DNA of 64,000 nucleotides from assembly GCA_964389755.1 (NCBI GenBank), contig CAYMEW010000012.1:27618-91617 (forward strand), read 5' to 3'. Below the pieces are notes generated by a model. It had not been told where the DNA came from. It saw only the letters and a program-made list of their open reading frames with translations, and did no database searches. The translations under genes were made by a program, and so were the position numbers. The stretch's first letter is position 1. The number at the start of each line of letters is the position of its first letter. Source of the stretch: JBBSUQ01 sp964389755 (lineage in GTDB: Bacteria; Bacteroidota; Bacteroidia; Flavobacteriales_D; Crocinitomicaceae). Of the stretch, positions 59,391-64,000 are shown piece after piece.

Positions 59391-61910
59391 TTGTCCAAAA
59401 AACGTTCCATACAAGTAGTTTTCTTCCGTACATTGTTAATAATGTGTAGCCTGTTCCCCTTCCGACAACCACTTTTCGGGCAGGACACGCTGTATGTTAA
59501 TGACGAGAACCTGGATGCACCGATTGTGTATGGTGCGCGGGATTCCATTTTTGCGGACCTCAGGAAGAACCAGGTCCATCTCTACGGAGAGGCTCATGTT
59601 ACTTATGATAACGTCGATCTCAAAGCCGGTTACATCCTCATCGACCTGGATAAGAACGAAGTACTCGCAACTTATCGCTACGACAAAGACAGTAACAAGG
59701 TCGAAATGCCCGTATTCACAAGCGATCAGGAAGAAGTAAAAGCCTCGGCCATCAGCTACAACTTCAAAACCGAAAAGGCTTTTATCCGCGACGTACGTAC
59801 GCGGCAGGACGAGTTCTACCTCTACATGGAAACCGCCAAGAAACAGGCCAATGACGAGATCCATTTCCGGCACGGACGTTTCACAACCTGCGACCTCGAA
59901 GAACCGCACTATCATTTCCAGCTGAGTAAAGCCGTCCTCGTTCCCGAAAAGCGCATCGCCTCCGGACCGATGAACCTCTGGCTCAAAGGAGTTCCCACGC
60001 CCATCGGGCTGCCCTTTGCACTCATACCGCAACAAAAAGAACGCAACAAAGGACTGATCTTCCCGAATGTCGTGCCGCTCTCCGCCTACGGTTTCGGGTT
60101 CCAGGACCTCGGCTATTACGTTCCGATCAACGATTCGCTGCAAACGACTTTTTACGGAACGCTCTACTCGCGCGGAAGTTTCGGAATCCGCAACAAGACC
60201 GAATACATGATCCGCTACCGCTTCAGTGGCGACCTGGATCTCAAATACGAACGTTTTCGTCCGGGCTTTCCCGATACTTTCAGCCTAAACAAATTCTCGG
60301 TTTACTGGACGCACCGGCAGGATGCCAAGGCCTCGCCCTACTGGACTTTCAACTCGAACGTGAACTTTCAGTCGGACAGTGACCCGAAGAACAGCACGGA
60401 TCCGCTTAACCCGCAGTATTTCAACAACACGATCTACTCCGACGTCAACGTACGCCGCAATTTCCCGGGCAAGCCCTTTACGGCGGGAGCCAAGTTATCC
60501 GTACGCCAGAATTCACAGGCTCACAGCGTGACGCTTAACAGTCCCACGATCAACTTCAACATGACGCGCGTACAGCCTTTCAAAAACCTCATAAAAGACG
60601 GCTGGCCCATACTGCGACAGTTCTCCTTCACCTACAATTTCGAAGGAAAGAATACATCTACCTTCGGCGACAGCCTGCTCCGCAACGGGCAATTCGATGC
60701 TATCGGGAAACGGTTTGTCAACGGCTTCCGAAACAACAGTGTGGTCCAGACCACCGCCGGGATCTTCGGAAATACCGTGAAGATCAACCCGCAACTGAAC
60801 TATACCAATGCCATCAACTTCCAGCAAACGCGCCTGCGCTACGATCCCACCATCAATAACTCGGTGGCCGACACGCTCTATACACCCGGATTTTCACAAA
60901 ACCTGAGCGCCTCGCTGAATGTCACAACCGTTTTCTACAATTACTACCGTTACATCGGTAAACGCAAACCGCTTGTCCGCCACATTGCCACTCCTACCGT
61001 GGGGTTCACCTACGTTCCGAAACTCACCAACAACCTGCGCGACAGCGTCGGGCCGAATATGGATGTGGTGGAATACTCGCAATACCAACGAAGTGCGTAC
61101 AACCTTGGCGTTTCGCGCGAACAGGCATTGCTCACATTCGGTGTAAACAACACCTTCGAACTCAAACGCATTTCGCAAAAGGACAGCAGCGGGTTTAAGA
61201 AAACAAGACTCGTGGATCAGTTCAGTGTTTCCGGGTCCTACGACTTCCTGAAAGACACGATGCAGCTTTCGAATATCCTCGTAAACCTGCGTATTTCCCC
61301 CGTCAAATACCTGAACTTCGTATCCACTTCCAACTTCAGCCCGTATGCCACCAACGACTCTACCGGGGCCATTCTCAACGATTACGCACTCACCAAGGAA
61401 GGACGGCTCGGACGTTTCCTCAACAGCAACCTCACCACCACGCTTACACTTACCTCGCCCGAAAGCCGGAAAAAGATCGAAGAGAACAAAGAGATTTTCA
61501 CCAATGTGTGGGATTCCGATTACCAGTACTTCGCCATGCACCCCGAACGAGCCATCGACTTCGACATTCCCTGGAAGATCAACCTCTCGCACGTCTATTC
61601 ATTTACGGCAAACACCAATCGGAGCGACCTGAATCCGAACCGTTATAACTCCGTGCAAACATTGGCACTCAATGGCGATCTGAGCTTTACACGACGCTGG
61701 AAAGTAGTCGCTACCATGAATTTCGACTTCAGGACCGCAAAGCTCACTTATACCCGTTTTGCGCTGACGCGAGACATGCACTGCTGGGCCCTCGACTTCA
61801 CCTGGACACCCCTTGGCGGGAACCAAAGCTTCCTCTTCCGCCTGCGCGCAACCTCCGCCCTTTTCCAGAACGCGAAGATCAATTTCACCAAACCACCGAT
61901 CTTCTTTTAA
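59391..61910 (+). CDS. LPS-assembly protein LptD-like outer-membrane protein
   Basis: 839 residues with a TTG start; the next Met (residue 18) would cut into the signal peptide, so TTG is preferred. A periplasmic OstA/LptA-like jelly roll (about 45-170, HLYGEAHVTYDNVDLKAGYI) is followed by RFTTCDLEEPHYHF, typical of the Bacteroidota form, and a long outer-membrane barrel of polar and aromatic strands. It inserts LPS into the outer leaflet. Only one Cys is obvious in this part, so the disulfide pattern of E. coli LptD is not kept. Confidence 0.9.
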   Translation: MSKKRSIQVVFFRTLLIMCSLFPFRQPLFGQDTLYVNDENLDAPIVYGARDSIFADLRKNQVHLYGEAHVTYDNVDLKAGYILIDLDKNEVLATYRYDKDSNKVEMPVFTSDQEEVKASAISYNFKTEKAFIRDVRTRQDEFYLYMETAKKQANDEIHFRHGRFTTCDLEEPHYHFQLSKAVLVPEKRIASGPMNLWLKGVPTPIGLPFALIPQQKERNKGLIFPNVVPLSAYGFGFQDLGYYVPINDSLQTTFYGTLYSRGSFGIRNKTEYMIRYRFSGDLDLKYERFRPGFPDTFSLNKFSVYWTHRQDAKASPYWTFNSNVNFQSDSDPKNSTDPLNPQYFNNTIYSDVNVRRNFPGKPFTAGAKLSVRQNSQAHSVTLNSPTINFNMTRVQPFKNLIKDGWPILRQFSFTYNFEGKNTSTFGDSLLRNGQFDAIGKRFVNGFRNNSVVQTTAGIFGNTVKINPQLNYTNAINFQQTRLRYDPTINNSVADTLYTPGFSQNLSASLNVTTVFYNYYRYIGKRKPLVRHIATPTVGFTYVPKLTNNLRDSVGPNMDVVEYSQYQRSAYNLGVSREQALLTFGVNNTFELKRISQKDSSGFKKTRLVDQFSVSGSYDFLKDTMQLSNILVNLRISPVKYLNFVSTSNFSPYATNDSTGAILNDYALTKEGRLGRFLNSNLTTTLTLTSPESRKKIEENKEIFTNVWDSDYQYFAMHPERAIDFDIPWKINLSHVYSFTANTNRSDLNPNRYNSVQTLALNGDLSFTRRWKVVATMNFDFRTAKLTYTRFALTRDMHCWALDFTWTPLGGNQSFLFRLRATSALFQNAKINFTKPPIFF

Positions 61911-61954
61911 CGTTTTTTTATCCCGTTGCAAAACCAAAAAAAGGCAATTACAAG

Positions 61955-61962
61955 TATATTTA
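61955..61962 (+). promoter_or_regulatory. Possible -7 box TATATTTA of the YqgE gene
   Basis: One mismatch to TAnnTTTG, 17 bases before the TTG at 61980. It argues against the earlier in-frame TTG at 61926, which would precede it. Confidence 0.35.
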
Positions 61963-61979
61963 AGCAAAAAACAAACGAT

Positions 61980-62558
61980 TTGATTGACTTATCATTTCAT
62001 TCCGATATTCGTCCGGCTAAAGGAAACCTCCTGATTTCCGACCCGTTTCTCAATGATGATTACTTCCGCAGATCCGTCATTTACCTCTGCGAACACAATG
62101 AACAGGGAAGCTATGGTTTCGTGCTGAATAACCTCATGCAATTCGACATGACCCAAAGCGATCTTCAATTTCCCTTTGAAGAAGCATTTTTCGGGATCGG
62201 CGGGCCGGTGGAAACAAGCAGCCTTTTCTTCCTTCACACACTTGGAGATCAGGTCGAAGAAAGCATACCGGTCGAAAAAGACATTTATATCGGTGGAAAT
62301 TACGAAACGCTCATCGAGGCGCTTAATAAATCTGCGAATCCCGAACAACAAGTGCGTTTCTTCCTCGGCTACTCGGGCTGGTCGGCCGGACAACTCGAAG
62401 AAGAACTCGCAGGCAACTCCTGGGTGGTAATCGACAACTTCGACCGCCGTGACCTCTTTACAATGCTCAACGAAGACCTCTGGCGCGAATACCTGCAACG
62501 CATGGGCCCGAAATTCCGGGCTATCAGCAATTTTCCAATCGATCCCAACCAAAACTAA
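61980..62558 (+). CDS. YqgE/AlgH family protein
   Basis: 192 residues if started at the TTG at 61980, near the usual 185-190 of the family; an alternative TTG at 61926 adds 18 poorly conserved residues. Marks are GNLLISDPFLNDDYFRRSVI at the start, GPVETSSLFFLH in the middle and LGYSGWSAGQLEEELAGNSW near the end. The family was named from alginate regulation in Pseudomonas; the molecular role is unknown. Its stop shares a base with the next start (TAATG). Confidence 0.88.
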   Translation: MIDLSFHSDIRPAKGNLLISDPFLNDDYFRRSVIYLCEHNEQGSYGFVLNNLMQFDMTQSDLQFPFEEAFFGIGGPVETSSLFFLHTLGDQVEESIPVEKDIYIGGNYETLIEALNKSANPEQQVRFFLGYSGWSAGQLEEELAGNSWVVIDNFDRRDLFTMLNEDLWREYLQRMGPKFRAISNFPIDPNQN

Positions 62559-63259
62559 TGCCGGCCACACAGTCAGTTCCGCGCGTAACACTGGTTACCT
62601 TTTACCGTTTCCCGGGATTTTTTCGGATGTACCTCGCTTTCAGCACCATGGGAATCCTTAAGTTCTTTCGTCCACGGCACCCCGGCATGCGCCTCGGGAA
62701 AATGCTCGGCAATGGTTCGGGGATCGGTTTCGGCCTGACGCCGGATTTCAGACAGTATTCCGTACTGGCCGTCTTCGACAACGAAACGCAGGCTGCCGAT
62801 TATTATCAAAACAGCCGTTTGTTGCGCTGGCTCAGGCGCATTTCCAAAAGTGAAAAAGTACTCTTTCTCAGGGCGCATCGTTCACGTGGAGTTTGGGATG
62901 GCCGGGATCCGTATCCGTTTACGATCGAAAAAGAAGGAGAGTTGATCGTGATCCTGACGCGGGCAAAGTTACGCCTCCGAAAAGTGCGCGCTTTCTGGAA
63001 AAAGGTTCCTGCCGCCAATAAAAGCCTGGCATCGGTTAAAGGAAGAATTTTTAGCGCAGGAATGGGCGAATGGCCCTTTTCACACCCGATAACCTTCAGT
63101 ATGTGGGAAAATGAGGAATCCATGATCCATTTTGCACACGAAGGAGAAGCGCACCGTTCCGCCGTGCAGGCCGCACGCGAAGGACACTGGTTCCGGGAAG
63201 ATCTCTTTGTCCGGTACTCGGTCATCCGGTCCAGGGGCTTCGGCGTTAACGAAATCTAA
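62558..63259 (+). CDS. CrtA-like (spheroidene monooxygenase family) protein
   Basis: 233 residues. The opening VTLVTFYRF, the middle GSGIGFGLTPDFRQYSVLAVF and the late EWPFSHPITFSMWENEESMI match the spheroidene monooxygenase family, heme-containing hydroxylases of carotenoids. No carotenoid gene lies nearby, so the substrate is open. Translation is coupled to YqgE. Confidence 0.78.
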   Translation: MPATQSVPRVTLVTFYRFPGFFRMYLAFSTMGILKFFRPRHPGMRLGKMLGNGSGIGFGLTPDFRQYSVLAVFDNETQAADYYQNSRLLRWLRRISKSEKVLFLRAHRSRGVWDGRDPYPFTIEKEGELIVILTRAKLRLRKVRAFWKKVPAANKSLASVKGRIFSAGMGEWPFSHPITFSMWENEESMIHFAHEGEAHRSAVQAAREGHWFREDLFVRYSVIRSRGFGVNEI

Positions 63260-63375
63260 AAACAACGCCTTTCCATTAAAATCTCTTAAAAAGCAACGGA
63301 TCGCTGTTAACAAACGCTAAGCGAAGTACCTGTACCTCTTTAAATTACTTACCTTTCTTTCTAAATCGACAAACA

Positions 63376-63819
63376 ATGAAAAAGCTAATAATTTTAGGAG
63401 CATGTTGCGCAGCGCTCTTCTCCTGTAACAGACAAGCAGAAACGGAAGCGGAAATTGAAGCGGCCCGTCAGTCGGCCATAGATTCGGTTGAACAGGCACA
63501 GGCCGAAGAACGTCAGACAACGATCGTATACCGCGAAACACCGGCCGACGGTACAAGCACAAGTGCTTCCTCTTCAACAAGTACCTCATCTTCCACAGCA
63601 ACCGAAGAAGAGGAGAAAAAAGGCATGAGCAATGCCGCCAAAGGCGCGATCATCGGTGCAGGAGCGGGAGCAATCACAGGTGCTGCCGTAAGTAAAGAGA
63701 AAAAAGGAAAAGGTGCCATCATTGGTGGTGTGGTCGGTGCAGCAGCCGGAACAGCTACCGGGGTGATCATCGACAAGAGCAAAGAGAAAAAAGAAGAAGA
63801 ATCTGAAAACCCCAACTAA
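63376..63819 (+). CDS. Glycine-zipper lipoprotein
   Basis: 147 residues. Lipobox ALFSC, then an acidic helix, a Ser/Thr-rich spacer (TSTSASSSTSTSSSTATEEE) and two glycine-zipper helices (KGAIIGAGAGAITGAAVS and KGAIIGGVVGAAAGTATG), ending in a Lys/Glu-rich tail. Glycine zippers pack tightly within membranes. Role is probably structural in the outer membrane. A TACCTTTC at 63350-63357 may be a weak promoter. Confidence 0.82.
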   Translation: MKKLIILGACCAALFSCNRQAETEAEIEAARQSAIDSVEQAQAEERQTTIVYRETPADGTSTSASSSTSTSSSTATEEEEKKGMSNAAKGAIIGAGAGAITGAAVSKEKKGKGAIIGGVVGAAAGTATGVIIDKSKEKKEEESENPN

Positions 63820-63845
63820 TCTGTCTTTTCGACAAATATGAGCAG

Positions 63846-63879
63846 CCGCCGATCATTTACTGATCGGCGGTTTTTTTTT
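63846..63879 (+). terminator. Intrinsic terminator of the glycine-zipper gene
   Basis: CCGCCGATCA (63846-63855) pairs perfectly with TGATCGGCGG (63861-63870) around a five-base loop, then nine T. Confidence 0.95.
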
Positions 63880-64000
63880 GTATACAAACTGCGTACCCAA
63901 AGAACCTCCAATACGAAGCAATCCGCGTGTACTTTGCACCGCGCTTCAGTGAAAGCCATTGGGTACCCGCTGTACGCCGTTCCGTCAAAATTTCTGGCTG
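63880..64000. other. Non-coding end of window with nested inverted repeats
   Basis: No convincing reading frame on either strand in these 121 bases. GTACCCAA (63893-63900) is the reverse complement of TTGGGTAC (63959-63966). Between them lie CGCGTG/CACCGCG (63924-63943, one bulged base) and GCTT/AAGC (63943-63956). This could be part of a structured RNA or a dispersed repeat cut by the window edge. Confidence 0.35.

Noticed and set aside
61926..61979. TTG at 61926 as start of the YqgE protein
   Set aside because: It precedes a possible -7 box, and the 18 added residues do not fit the family's N-terminus.
63880..64000. End of a minus-strand gene (GIY-YIG nuclease or barrel protein)
   Set aside because: Each of the three minus frames was translated; one has internal stops and the other two show no family sequence.
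1..64000. CRISPR array, toxin-antitoxin pair, restriction system or other defence island
   Set aside because: No regularly spaced repeats, no Cas, methylase, nuclease-ATPase or toxin-antitoxin gene was found in reading all coding regions.

Overview
The window is dense chromosomal DNA from a member of the Bacteroidota, most likely order Flavobacteriales. The family is uncertain; something near Crocinitomicaceae or Cryomorphaceae would fit. Pointers are: a type IX secretion C-terminal sorting domain (40442-42631); the short 938-residue CarB without its allosteric domain; DUF1573, DUF3078 and DUF6576-type proteins; no visible Shine-Dalgarno sequences; many -7 boxes of the Bacteroidota form TAnnTTTG; and several TTG or GTG starts. 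I found no rRNA, tRNA, CRISPR array, insertion sequence, integrase or phage gene. No gap between genes reaches 300 bases.

Layout, left half. A truncated GH3 N-acetylhexosaminidase (1-1588, minus) is followed by a plus-strand run: membrane protein, mutL, two rhomboid proteases, an EEP phosphatase/nuclease, a lipoprotein, a YciO-type protein and a glutamine amidotransferase (1810-8476). Next come an SpmA-SpmB fusion with a repeat protein (8548-10267), and minus-strand genes for a secreted adhesin-like protein, a small secreted protein, an Smr protein, an M50 protease and hemB (10271-14640). A lipoprotein / secreted protein / large ABC exporter operon (14766-19205) ends at a strong terminator. 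Polyamine genes follow: a speD-speE fusion and an agmatinase-like gene (19970-22311). After them lie a propeller/SpoIIE phosphatase sensor (22381-25641), an NlpC/P60 hydrolase, an S41 protease and a DUF1573 lipoprotein.

Layout, right half. 29348-37034 is a polysaccharide-type locus with a flippase, two glycosyltransferases, a methyltransferase and a YfhO-type membrane protein. carB, a sorted surface protein and an S24-type repressor follow. A four-gene minus operon (43626-47965) encodes a VWA membrane protein, an unknown protein, an orphan ABC ATPase and a BrkB-type protein. Then come DUF3078, a thiolase, two lipid A acyltransferase paralogues flanking rarA (50415-53508), and a BNR-repeat lipoprotein. 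A minus cluster holds an Fe-S electron-transfer pair, an MCE protein and an amidase (54532-59330). It diverges from lptD (59391-61910), which is followed by a YqgE/AlgH protein, a CrtA-like protein and a glycine-zipper lipoprotein.

How it fits together. Envelope construction dominates: LptD, two lipid A acyltransferases, MCE transport, amidase, NlpC/P60, GH3, flippase and glycosyltransferases. Housekeeping genes (mutL, hemB, carB, rarA, thiolase, polyamine synthesis) lie between them. I see no clear new defence or mobile system. The best candidates for something undescribed are the lipoprotein/secreted/ABC operon at 14766-19205, the VWA/ABC/BrkB operon at 43626-47965, and the 25-residue repeat protein at 9791-10267.
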